A stretch of DNA of 64,000 nucleotides, from NCBI GenBank assembly GCA_910890315.1, contig CAJVGD010000006.1:992001-1056000 (forward strand), in the 5' to 3' direction. The notes under the pieces were generated by a model that was given only the letters and a program-made list of their open reading frames with translations, was not told where the DNA came from and did no database searches. Positions 11,511 through 22,061 of the stretch are shown one piece after another (the stretch's first letter is position 1; each line of letters opens with the position of its first letter). Source of the DNA: Serendipita indica DSM 11827 (taxonomy: Eukaryota; Basidiomycota; Agaricomycetes; Sebacinales; Serendipitaceae). A program made the position numbers and the translations under genes.

Positions 11511-12799
11511 ATGTCCCTATTTACCGTTTCAGATTGGCAAGCGCCATCAGAGCCAGTAGTATCACATACAAGTCATAAAAAGAAGCGAAAACGTACACAG
11601 AGCACCTCCGAGCAAAGCGAAATGGCGGCCAAACTTACGAGCGTGCAAAATGCGTTGGAAAGACTCAAGGCTGGCGACGACCTTCAACGTTCGGAAAAAC
11701 GCGGGAAACAAGAGGAATCTCGTGGATCAAGTGCAACTGCAGAGCTGTCTAAACCACTCAAGAAAACAGCCACCTCTTATGGAAAGCAGACAACGGTGGC
11801 GAATAACGACACTCATGTACAAAAGAAAAGACGAAAAGAGCCTATTCAAAACACGGGCAGCTCAATTTCAACACCAAACCCAGCAGTCAAAGGTCTGACG
11901 GCTCTCCAAAGTAGTATGAAATCTAGCCTCGAAGGAGCCCGCTTCCGGTGAGCTGCTAGCGCTGTACATATTCACCGTATCTGACCGAGACGCAGGCATA
12001 TCAACGAGTTACTCTACAAGTCGACCAGCGAGAATGCGACAGAGCTCGTGAAGCAAGACCCGACTATGATAGAGGACGTACGTGTGCACGCAAATATAAA
12101 GAAGAGTACTCATGTTCCCAGTACCATGCTGGATTCAGACGCCAAGTCAAGTCGTGGCCTGTTAACCCTGTTGACCAATATATTATCGAACTATCGAAGC
12201 TCCCAAAACCGTTGGTGGTCGCAGACCTGGGATGTGGAGATGCAGCTCTGGCTCGTGCACTCGTTCCCAAAGGTGTTTGTGTGCTTTCCTACGATCTTAA
12301 AGGTCACAAAAGCTACGTGATCGAGGCAGACATTTGTCGGCATATTCCGCTGCCTGGATCGGAAAGTAGTAATGATGAAGAAGGAGAGGGTGCAGTTGTG
12401 GACGTCGTGATTTGCGCGCTGAGCCTTATGAGTACCAATTGGCTCGGGTGTGTCCGCGAGGCCTGGCGAATACTGCGACCGGGGTCAGTCAATTGCGTCT
12501 GTTACCACGGTGTGCTAAATAACCACTAGTGGGAGACTAAAGATTGCCGAGGTCACCAGTCGTTTTAGAGATGTCACCGACTTTGAGCACCTGATCTTAC
12601 AGACGGGTTTCAAGCTCGAGAGCAAGGCATGTGGGCCCCTCCTACATATTCGCAGTTCGCTAAAACAATTCAGGATACGAGTAATACCCACTTTATCAAG
12701 TTTGACTTCCGCAAGATTCGGCCAGCCAAGCCTGTAAACTGGAAAGAGCTATCACGGAGAGGAGAAGTGTTGCAGCCTTGTGAATATAAACGGCGATAA
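11511..12799 (+). CDS. rrp8: RRP8, nucleolar 25S rRNA adenine N1-methyltransferase
   Basis: Five exons, about 355 residues. The first 145 residues are Lys/Ser rich and basic, suiting a nucleolar RNA-binding tail. The catalytic part starts with FRHINELLYKSTS, then YHAGFRRQVKSWP and a SAM site LVVADLGCGDAALARAL. It continues with the Rrp8-specific VVICALSLMSTNW and ends with AWRILRPGGRLKIAEVTSRF and SKDTSNTHFIKFDF. This order is diagnostic of Rrp8, which makes m1A in 25S rRNA (A645 in yeast). The intron at 12627-12673 has a GC donor, and skipping it is required to give SKDTSNTHF. The start is the ATG at 11511. Confidence 0.93.
12627..12673 (+). other. GC-AG intron in rrp8
   Basis: AGCAAG precedes gcatgt at the donor and ttcag ends the intron; 47 nt. 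The flanking exons join in frame to a conserved Rrp8 motif. Shifting to the nearby GT (12631) leads at once to a stop. Confidence 0.75.
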
Positions 12800-12945
12800 T
12801 TGTTGCATGTTACTTGTCACGAGATCATTTAGATCACGTTCCTAGCGAAACTTCCACGGATCCTGAGCCAACCCTGGCATGCTGCTTCGGCTCCTCTGCC
12901 TCTTCGACCCGACCTCGTCAGTCACAGCCTCTTCACAAGCAAGAA

Positions 12946-13903
12946 ATGCCTGGATCTGTTACCGTCGTTTCACATCCACTAGTTGGAGCGAAGCTCTCCA
13001 AGCTCCGAAAGGTTGAGACTTCGCCAAAGGAATTTCGAGAGGTCCGTGCAGTTCTTGGTATACTAGGTTGGATCTGATAGTCCCGTTGGTCACATAGGGT
13101 GTCCATCAGATCAGCATGGTGCTAGGAATTGAAGCCAGTCGCGATCTCGAGACTAAGACATTCGAAGGGGTACGATCACCAAGCACAGTGGTTTCAAGGA
13201 GTTGGATCTCTGATGTTCTCGTCTTGTAGAAATCTCCGATAACTACTTTCCAAGGAACAGAGATCGCACGACGAATCGGCCTGACCCCAATCCTACGAGC
13301 GGGCCTCGGGATGACAGAGGCGATGCTCACTCTGTTCCCAGAAGCACATGTGTACTACCTAGGTCTCTTCAGGGAGAAGGTTACCCTGCAGCCCGTAGAG
13401 TGTACGTGTTCACTGAACATCCTACCGTAATATTTACAGTTTACAGACTATTCAAAGCTTCCTTCATCTCCTACCGTTGACCTGGTTTATCTACTGGACC
13501 CATTGGTCGCAACGGGTGGTACTGCTGTGGCTGCAATCAACATGGTCAGCGAAAGATGATACTCTTTGGTGTACATTCTAACCAGTATTCTATTTCAGTT
13601 GGTGGATTGGGGCCTTGCAGTGGAGAATATTCGACTCCTCAGTGTCCTCGCCTCACAAGAGGGTATTGATCACGTTCGAGCGGAGTTCCCCACGTTGGAT
13701 GTAAGTAATGTGTTCTGTGATCGCCCCATACTAATTCACGTAGATCTACGTTGCAGCCATTGATTCCGAGCTCACCGGCAAAGGATATCTGACTCCTGGT
13801 CTCGGAGATGCGGTAAGCAGCCATTCACAGGTATATGCAAATTTCTAAGCGTTCTTCTACGTTTCAGGGTGATCGTTTGAACAACACGTTTGGATTCCAC
13901 TAG
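12946..13903 (+). CDS. Uracil phosphoribosyltransferase, bacterial (Upp/Urg2) type
   Basis: Seven exons, about 220 residues. The enzyme makes UMP from uracil and PRPP in pyrimidine salvage. The start VSHPLVGAKLSKLR and ETSPKEFRE, then ILRAGLGM and LQPVEYYSKLP, the PRPP loop DPLVATGGTA, and the uracil-site ending LTPGLGDAGDRL follow the short bacterial Upp pattern and S. pombe Urg2. Yeast Fur1 has a different N-terminus and ends differently. The ATG at 12946 gives the length typical of Upp; an upstream in-frame extension with no ATG is not needed. It is compactly placed between RRP8 and MET10 on the same strand. Confidence 0.9.
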
Positions 13904-14183
13904 CATGGCTGGGAGATGATTATGATATCCGTGCAACTATGAAAGTTATGTAGTCACATCGGAGTTGAATAGACCCATTTGGATCATAATACTGATCCAA
14001 TTTTTTGATTTCTCCGACTGGGTTTGCCCCGCCGGTCCGATTTCGCTTGTGGAAATGGCGTGCTTCACTGTTTGCTTGGTCACTTTTCTTAAACTCCTCC
14101 TCATCCCCAGTTTCTTGTGGGTTAATCTTTCTATCGTATTTCATCACTTCTAAACTTCTGTAAAGCCAAAAGCGGGCGCAAGA

Positions 14184-17100
14184 ATGAGCTCGGGCCTTTC
14201 CACACCCTTATCGCAAGCTTCGACGCTCATAGGCTCGACCGAACTCAAGGACATGCTACAAGCGGACACCTCGGAGACCTTTATCTCGTCTTCCGTGATC
14301 CTTGAGTACTATGCAAGCAAAGCCAGCTCTGCTATTTTCCTCTACGACCTCGCCCGCGAGTTGGGCTTTGGCCCGACCGCAAAAGGTCTGCACCAATCAT
14401 CCGAAAACAACACTTATGCAGTCACATTCGACGTTCAGAGTCGTGCAGGTGCTGGTCTCACCCTTCTTGGGAGGCTATCAGAGGGCACCAGCTCTGAGGC
14501 GGCTAGAGCCTTGACAGCCTTTACAGGGCCTCTTGGACTCGCACAAATGTCGCCGAATCTCTCACTATTCCCAAAACCGACATCGTCCTCCCGGGTTATC
14601 CTCCAGGTGCCGGCAGCCTCCCACATAGGATCCGACCTCACTCTGTCGCCAACACTCTCGAGCTTGAATCCCTTTTTTGGATCGGTCCCAGAAAGCTTTG
14701 CCGTGCTTCTGTCTGCCACACCGCAGGAAATTGCCGACTTTACTGCGATCTCCTATACGATTTCGCAGTCTCACGTCGTTCACATCTTTGACCACTGGAG
14801 CGCTGGAAGGGAGCTCTCGAGGAAGCACACAAAGTCTCTAACTCCCTCCAACCCCGTCTTTGACACCCACACCGCTTTCAGGAAAGCCGGTTACGACTTC
14901 TTCGAATACGTGGGAGATGCAGCCGCAACAAACGTGGTGATCGTTCTGAATAGCCCCCTCGCACTCTCTATCAAGAGCGTGGCGTCTGTCATTCCCTCCT
15001 TTGGAGCGGTCATCGTAAAAGTGCTTCGTCCTTGGGACGAGACGGCTCTTCGCAAGGTGGTTCCTACATCCGTCCAGAACGTCCACGTCCTCGATCACGC
15101 CACATCAAGCACCTCCTTCGCGCCACTATTCCATGATGTGCTCGGAGGACTTTCGCAGAGCAGCTCTAAGAGCGCTCCTCGAGTCTCGAGCGTACGCATC
15201 GATGTCCCGACTCTAGGTCAGCTCCTCGTCTCAGCACAGTCGCTCGTAGGGTACCTCAGCAGCATCATTCCCATTAATTGGTTTGCTCCCCCGCAAATTC
15301 CAGCACGGAACACGAAGCGCATCGTCTTCTACTCAAACCCCACGACCTCGCTGAAAGATGCTCCCACCATTTCATCCCAACTTTACCTTACCAGCCCAAA
15401 ACTCGATGCACATCTGCTCCAAGAGACGGATGCATTCTCAAAGCCGGGAGGGACCACGAGAAGCACGCTCATCGTCGGCGCTGCACGGGAAGCACAGAGC
15501 AGTATCCCCATCCCATTCGAAGTTGGCCAAGGTCCAGAGGTTGATGCTCTGGTCATACTTGACGCTTCACTTCTGAAATCTCATGATCTGTTCTCAAGCG
15601 TAAAGGAAGGTGCACCTGTCCTCATCGTTTCACCTTGGAACGCGGACGAGATCATTTCCAATCTCTCCTCTACAAACAAGGAGAACATCTCACTGAAAAA
15701 GCCGCATTTACTCCTGCTGGATACAGAAGGCTTGTCAAAAGAGTTGAAAGACTTCAGCTTGGAGGCACCACTTGTTGCTTCCTCGTTCCTTCGACTCTAT
15801 CTCGGCCAAACCGCCACACTGGAGACAGTAACATCCCTCTCGAAGGCGTTGTTTGGCAAAGAAATCAACACATTACCAGTCGATCAAGTCGCTCGAGCTG
15901 CATGGGACGCGCTCAAGGCAGTGAACATCCCCGTGGGTGGATTTCCTGCCGACGAGAAATTTATACCGTCCAAGGGGTTCTCCTTCAATACAATCTCGCC
16001 ATCCCCTACCAACGAGTCGACTGTGACAACTATCAGGTCTTCCCCCTGGCTCGAGGCTGGCAAGCTTCTCCTCTTCAAGGAAGCCTTTGCACCGGCACCC
16101 GAGCCTGTCACAGCCGGGCAGTATGCACAGGTGTCAGCACTTCGTCCCGACATTGCAGAGCGCCGCTTCCTCGTCACTTGCACCGTCAATCGCCGCCTCA
16201 CCCCTCTGGAATACAACCGCAATGTGTTCCACCTCGAGTTTGACACGAGCAATACGGGTTTGAAATACGAAATTGGAGAGGCATTGGGTGTACATGGGTG
16301 GAATGACACTCAAGAAGTGCTGGACTTTTGTGCTTGGTATGGGCTCAACCCAGGAGATGTCATTTCGATCCCTGTCGCCGGAGAGCCGGGTAAACGACAC
16401 GTTCGGACCATATTCCAGGCATTCCAACAGCAAATCGATATATTTGGCAAACCACCAAAGGGTTTCTACGAGATACTCTCCGGACATGCCACGGCACGAG
16501 AGGATCGGATGGCATTGAGATTCATCTCCGCTGCCGAGGGATCGAGCACATTCAAAAAGCTCAGTGAACTCGAAACTGTCACGTTTGCAGACGTCCTGCG
16601 CAAGTTCCCGAGCGCGCGTCCACCGGTCGAAGTCCTCTGCGAAATTGTTGGGGACATAAAACCTCGTCATTACAGTATCGCGAGCGCGCAGAGCGCGGTG
16701 GGCGATCGTGTAGACTTGCTGGTCGTCACTGTCGACTGGGTCACTCCATCCGGTACGGAAAAATATCTGCGACTATTCTTTACCTAACCAAGTATACAGG
16801 TTCTCCACGCTATGGTCAATGCACCCGGTATCTCGCTGCACTCAAGCCTGGCCAAAAGGTAACAGTGTCGATCAAACCCAGCGTGATGAAGCTCCCTCCG
16901 GATAATATGCAGCCTATCATCATGGCTGGATTAGGTACTGGGTACGTTGGCCGCCTTTACCACGCGCATCTACCTAACCTTCTCCTTAGTGCTGCTCCGT
17001 TCCGCGCCTTTATGCAACACCGTGCACTCCTCGCATCGAAAAAGGTTCCTGTTGGACCAATGCTGTACTACTTTGGATCTCGCCACCGATCCGAGGAATA

Positions 17101-17422
17101 TCTCTACGGAGAAGAGATTGAGGCATTCTTACAGGACGGCGTGATCACACATGCAGGACTCGCCTTTTCGCGTGATGAGAAGCGAAAGGTGTACATTCAG
17201 CACAAAATGCTCCAAGACGGGCAGATGCTCTCCGACATGCTCGGCGAGAAAAAGGGACAAAGGGGCGTTTTCTATCTATGCGGTCCTACATGGCCGGTTC
17301 CAGATGTCTTTGAGGCGATCGTGGGTGCACTAGTGGAATATGATGGACTGGAACGATCTGCAGCGGAGCAGTACATCGAAGACCTCAAGGAGGAAGAACG
17401 CTATGTATTGGAGGTGTACTAA
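14184..17422 (+). CDS. met10: MET10, sulfite reductase (NADPH) flavoprotein subunit
   Basis: Exon 1 from 14184 to about 16755, exon 2 from about 16800 to 16941, and exon 3 from about 16990 to 17422; about 1,050 residues, close to yeast Met10 (1,035). The N-terminal half carries the pyruvate-ferredoxin-oxidoreductase-like domain typical of Met10. From about residue 640 come the FAD domain (ERRFLVTCTVNRRLTPLEYN, GEALGVHGWND, and RHYSIAS for FAD binding) and the NADPH domain (IIMAGLGTGAAPFRAFMQHR, YFGSRH, YLCGPTW). The C-terminus LEVY is near the usual aromatic cap over FAD. The enzyme supplies electrons for reducing sulfite to sulfide in sulfur amino acid synthesis. Confidence 0.95.
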
Positions 17423-17767
17423 TCACCTTTCTCTTTGGTTGTAGATATGTTTACTCAATAGAACGGTTCATGGATGAACACGAGCATGCATTGAGAAAAG
17501 GATGCAGACTACGTACAGGATAGCCGGAATAAGTAGCAATAGACGGATGTAATAAGAAAACAGACCATGCAACCCGGAGAAACCGACTGTGCCAACCAAG
17601 ATCGTTACAAGGAGATACCCCTGTAGAGCGACCGTGTGCTAGACAGCGTGATTCCCGGCATATGGAGGATCAATTGCTCTTCTGTCCATGAGAAGCCGAT
17701 TGTAGTCGATGCGATACAAATCAAAGAATGGCACGACAGCCCGGATCGCCAACTCTCATCAGGAAAT
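17423..17767. other. Tail-to-tail spacer between MET10 and the WHI5-like gene
   Basis: 345 bases between two convergent genes. It should hold both 3' ends; A-rich words such as aataaga occur near 17551. I see no gene or RNA. Confidence 0.45.
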
Positions 17768-19613
17768 TCACTCATTGTCAGACATCTTCTCTCCACTTGG
17801 ACCTGAGCCAGCGTCGCTCTCGGGGGTACTCCCCTTTGTCTTGCTTTCCGTCTTCTTCATGGGAGAGCTTACTGCAGTAGAGGACGCCGCCGCTCCCTTC
17901 TCAGAACCAATGCCCTCGCTGGCTCCTTTCGATTTGGCTTTTGGAGCCGGAGAGTATGATGCGCCAGGAGTGGGTGTGAAATTGATGTAGTCTGCCATAT
18001 TGAAGCCACTGGGCCCCGGAGTGGAGGGTGCTAGACTACTCATTGCCATAGCAAACCCAGAGCCAAAGCCGCCGGTAGCGGAGCCAAAGTTTGTCGTGTT
18101 CGATGCAGTATGTAGGGCAAGCGTCCCACCAGGTGTGAATGGCGCTTGCAGTGTGGACGACTTGGTAATATTCGAGGACGGAGGAAGAAAAGGCATCGCA
18201 TGTGGTGGTGGCTGAAAACTCATCTTGTCTTCAGGTGTCTTGTTGGTCGAAGGTTTCTTAGTCGGCGACGGAGGTGCGGGAAGGAGTAATGAAGGTGTGA
18301 GCTTGGAACCCGAGCCGCCGGCATCACTCGAGTCTTTGATGGATTCCGACATTCCCTCTTGCTTGACAGAATCAGAATTGGAGGAGCCCTCTGCAAAGAG
18401 TGCTCGCGGTTCGATGGTTCCGCTCCCGGCGAGCGTGCGGTTCACCGCAGGGGGTCCACGTCGATTACTTCTGGCAGGGGACGGAGACGTGGCCAAGAGC
18501 AATAGCAGCTCTGCAGAATCACGTTCTCTCTGTGCGGTCGAGGCCACTGGGGATCCAGGAACAGTGTCGACGCCACTCGTACTGCCCTCGGGGACTGTAT
18601 CCCCACCTGTACTCAACGTTGTGTCCGCCATTGCCGCATCAATGGAGGAGACAGAGCTGGGTGCTCGGCGGATCGTTTTCCCCTTGTGCTCGTTGCCTCC
18701 CTCTGTCGTAAAGGACAGTTCTGAAGGAGCTTTGGTCGAACTTCGAGGGCTTTTTGCAACCAAGAGCGAGGCCAACGTCTTGGCTGCCAGCTGCTCCCGG
18801 TCGGACATTGAATCTTTCTTTTGGCGCTTCTTCGGACTAGAATTGGATCCCTTGGAGCGGGGTTTCCCGCTGGTCGAAGGATGACGGTGACCATTGACCT
18901 TGATATCCGGATTTGCACTCTGGGTGAAGCCGGCGGGAGAGGGGCCAATTGCCCGTGCTGAACCGACGGCGTCCGTCTTCTGTCGCTTGGTGGGCCGCGT
19001 GTCGATGTCGACATCGAGAAGCGTGGTGAATAACGAGGTAGCGGGCGCAGGCGGTGGTGGCATCAATTGCGTATCCGAGAGCGACTTGTCCAGGGAGAGT
19101 GGGTCGAGCAGCAAGACGGGGAGCGTCTGCTTGGGCGTCGCGGAATCATCTTCGAGCCGTTTTTCGAGCGTTGAAAACGGGAGAGAGGAGAGTTTGTTCT
19201 GGGCCTTGTAGCCGGCGTAACTCAGACGCAAACGTAGTTGGGCGGCAAGCTGAAAAAAAGCGCGAACGATGCGTCAGAATGAGGATAAAATGAGCTTGCG
19301 AGCATGTGGAGTGGTGTAAAGACGGGCAAAAGCGCGTAATAAACGCGCCAGACGGTCACATTGCCACCTTGGCGTGAAGGGCCCACGTCTGATAAAGACG
19401 CGGGAATGTGCAGTAAAAAGCAGCGTGATTCGCGCGTAATTGTAGTAGAAAATACAGAATAGAAGAGCTTACCTGCGATATTCTGGCCTGGGCGGCGAGT
19501 TGGTTGATGGCCGCTTGCGAGTCGAGTGTTGCAGACGCCGTTTGAGGCATGGAAGATGGTTCGAACGCCCTCGACGCTGACAATGATGTTTCTGACGAGA
19601 CGGGAGACGCCAT
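17768..19613 (-). CDS. Possible WHI5/NRM1-type G1/S repressor
   Basis: Two exons, about 19613-19473 and 19231-17768, giving roughly 530 residues. The protein is mostly disordered and rich in Ser, Thr, Pro and Ala. The one compact-looking part lies across the splice: INQLAAQARISQ joins LAAQLRLRLSYAGYKAQNKL. An L.LRL.YA..K helix of this kind resembles the short Whi5/Nrm1 motif, which helps repress G1/S genes in yeast. There are basic nuclear-localisation-like runs (KKRQKK, about residue 180) and a C-terminal motif MADYINFTPTPG that looks like a peptide-binding motif. The family call is tentative. Confidence 0.5.
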
Positions 19614-19793
19614 TGCGGCCTGGGCGTCGCCTCGTAGACACGCCAACAAGGTAGGAGGTCAAGCTTTGGCCGGCTCATCATTCAGCTTTTGCCACCAGAT
19701 GCCCCGAGGATTTCCAGCATTATCGCGGAGAATTTCAATAACAGGAGGTAACAATTCCAGCATTTGCAAGTACAGCGCCAACTACTCCTCGCG

Positions 19794-21862
19794 TCAATCT
19801 TCAAATTCCAGGTCAGATTCCTCCTCTCCAGTCGCATCAGCAGGCAGTGGCGACTCGTCACGTAGCTCCGAGGTAGTCGCGCTCGCGACTGAGTGCGTCG
19901 ACGGCGGACGCTTGCCTAGTCGGGCAGCCGTCGCCGGTTTCTGGAGGGATTCAAGCATATCGAGCTGTGACAACGGTAAGCTTCGGAATTCGCTGTCTAC
20001 TCGGAATAACAAACTCACCTTGCGCTTCAGCTCGCCATCGCTTACCGTCTTGCGACTAGCGGTCGGGTCGAATCCTATCCGTTTCACGGCCTCGGCGGAG
20101 AATGCACTCTTGGTTGGGTTGGACTTGGTCACTTCAGGTTTGGCACTCGAACTGCTCATCACCTGTGCGAGGGCTCGAGCTCCATTACTCAACCCGCCGT
20201 CTCGTGCAAGCAACTGGTTCAGACGATCCTCCTCCGCGTCGCGATCCTTTTTCCGCTTGACGCGCTCTTCGCGCGTGCGACCCAGCTTTTCCGACACAAA
20301 CTCGTCCCCTCCACTCTGTGAAGGTCGGAACACGTGCGACCCGACAATGTACATTGCCCCCGTGTCTCCAGACAAATTTCGTGCTTCAGCAGGTACAGCC
20401 TGTGCACCAACAGGTAGTAGGCCAGTCTTCTTTGAGGGGTCGAATTTCGAACCGCCAGATCTCTTGTGTGTGGCATCAATAGACATGCCTGTTGTCCTGT
20501 AAGAAATTGGTTAGGTCTCTCTCTCATTACTTTAAATGTCCCTACCCGACGGCAAACTCGGCTCGACCTGCTCTTTTCGACTTGACTGCTTGCTGCAGAT
20601 GAAAGTCGCATACCGTAGCGACTCGCTTGTCACACCAGCTACCACAAGGTTTCCCATCCCGTTTCGTTGCTACACAATGACCTAAATCTTGAGATTTACC
20701 GATGACGATGATAGATTCCGCGGAAGAGGGTGTGATCCCCAAGACATTGTTCGTCGGATGAGGCTTTTCGCTGCTTCCACGTCCAGCCTGAGCAAGCTTA
20801 AATAATGTGAAGCATTCAAGGATGTACATACCTGGTATGGCCGTAACAGTCTTGGGCTACATATAGCAATGACAGAGCCTTCGCCATACTTGGATGACTG
20901 TTCAAAAGCACCCCCACTACCTCCTCTATACGTCCTCTCGACGCTTCGAGACCCAGACTCCCTCGCAGTGGTCACAGCGTCGGCCTCAAAGAGCATCATG
21001 TTCAGGTAGGCGTCTCCCCGAACCATCTTGCCCTTTCCATCCGAGGAAGCAGAACCAAAATCGACTAGTTTGATCGTAGTGTACTTCTTTGGCCCCTCAC
21101 GGTGCTTTTCCTCTTCGCTTTCCTGTTTATTACTCTTCTCTGGAGTCGTAGAGCGTCCAGATCCTCCTTGGGATAGCTTTATATCACCTCTCTCCGCAAC
21201 CACAGCAATCGTTACCCATTCTGCGTCGAGCGGCAAATCGTATCCTTGTCGGTTCTTCGTGGGCCGGGCCAACGAGTACACGAGAGACGGTGAGAGATAG
21301 TACCGACTACGAAGAAATTCCGAAACTTCTTCATGTGGAAGTGTTCGCTGGCTAGATACCGTAAGTCTTTGGACAATGAGGCACAGACCCATCACTTGCC
21401 TGAGGCGTATCCGCGAGTGTGGCTCCACAGTATTGAAATACGGGTCTCCTTCTGGAGGATTATGATCATACGGTCCAACTTCCAACTTTTCTATAATCGT
21501 CAATGCCTCTGCGTCCCGGACTACGCGACTGCTAGACGATTCAAAGTCTATAGATGGTGGTAAATTGCCATCAGACACCGATTTAGTGCTCGATTTGAGA
21601 GCAGGTATAAGATTAGAGTCCCGAATGGACGTGGCGGGCGGTAATTCTGGTTTCTTGAGATACAGCTTCGTAACTGATCGGTCATCTCTGTCATCTTCTA
21701 GCCTACGTCGCTTTTCTATTTTCCCGATGATACCGCGCGTTAGTACAGGCTCGGCTCTTGCGTGTAACCCACTGACATACTCGGTGATGGGGTTGCGGGG
21801 GCCAGGACGCGTTTCCTCGAGTCATCTGACGGTTTCAAGGGTGTTTCCTTGTCTCCATCCAT
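19794..21862 (-). CDS. mcm10: MCM10, DNA replication initiation factor
   Basis: About six exons, roughly 590 residues. After a short basic start (MDGDKETPLKPSDD, then KKRRRLEDD), the OB-fold region contains SRIRLR, EFLRSRYYLSPSLVYSLARP and AEWVTIAVVAERGDIKLS. The Mcm10 zinc finger follows: DLGHCVATKRDGKPCGSWCD with VCDFHLQQAVKS. The C-terminal part is basic and Ser rich (EERVKRKKDRDAEE). MCM10 binds the CMG helicase and polymerase alpha at origins. The first exon (ATG at 21862) is joined by a GT-AG intron of about 70 nt. Confidence 0.93.
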
Positions 21863-22061
21863 TATACAGAAAGCGACGCGTTCTTTTCGCGTCTGATCAC
21901 TGCCGAAGCGCGGTTCAAGTTGGGCAACCACATGGGCTCTCAAGCCGAGATTCTCAAATGTCGGATGGAGTAGTTAAAGTGAAACCTTTAGGTGTAATAA
22001 ACCAACTTAGGGTCCCACATTTGGCTACAACATCTCAGATTAGCACTATTCGCTACACTCC

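Noticed and set aside
12814-12945. In-frame N-terminal extension of the uracil phosphoribosyltransferase
   Set aside because: It has no ATG, and the ATG at 12946 gives the expected start just before the conserved SHPLV block.
18225-18884. Plus-strand open frame of 219 residues
   Set aside because: Antisense to the WHI5-like coding exon; low-complexity shadow.
19549-20502. Plus-strand open frame of 317 residues
   Set aside because: Antisense to MCM10 and the first exon of its neighbour; no domain.
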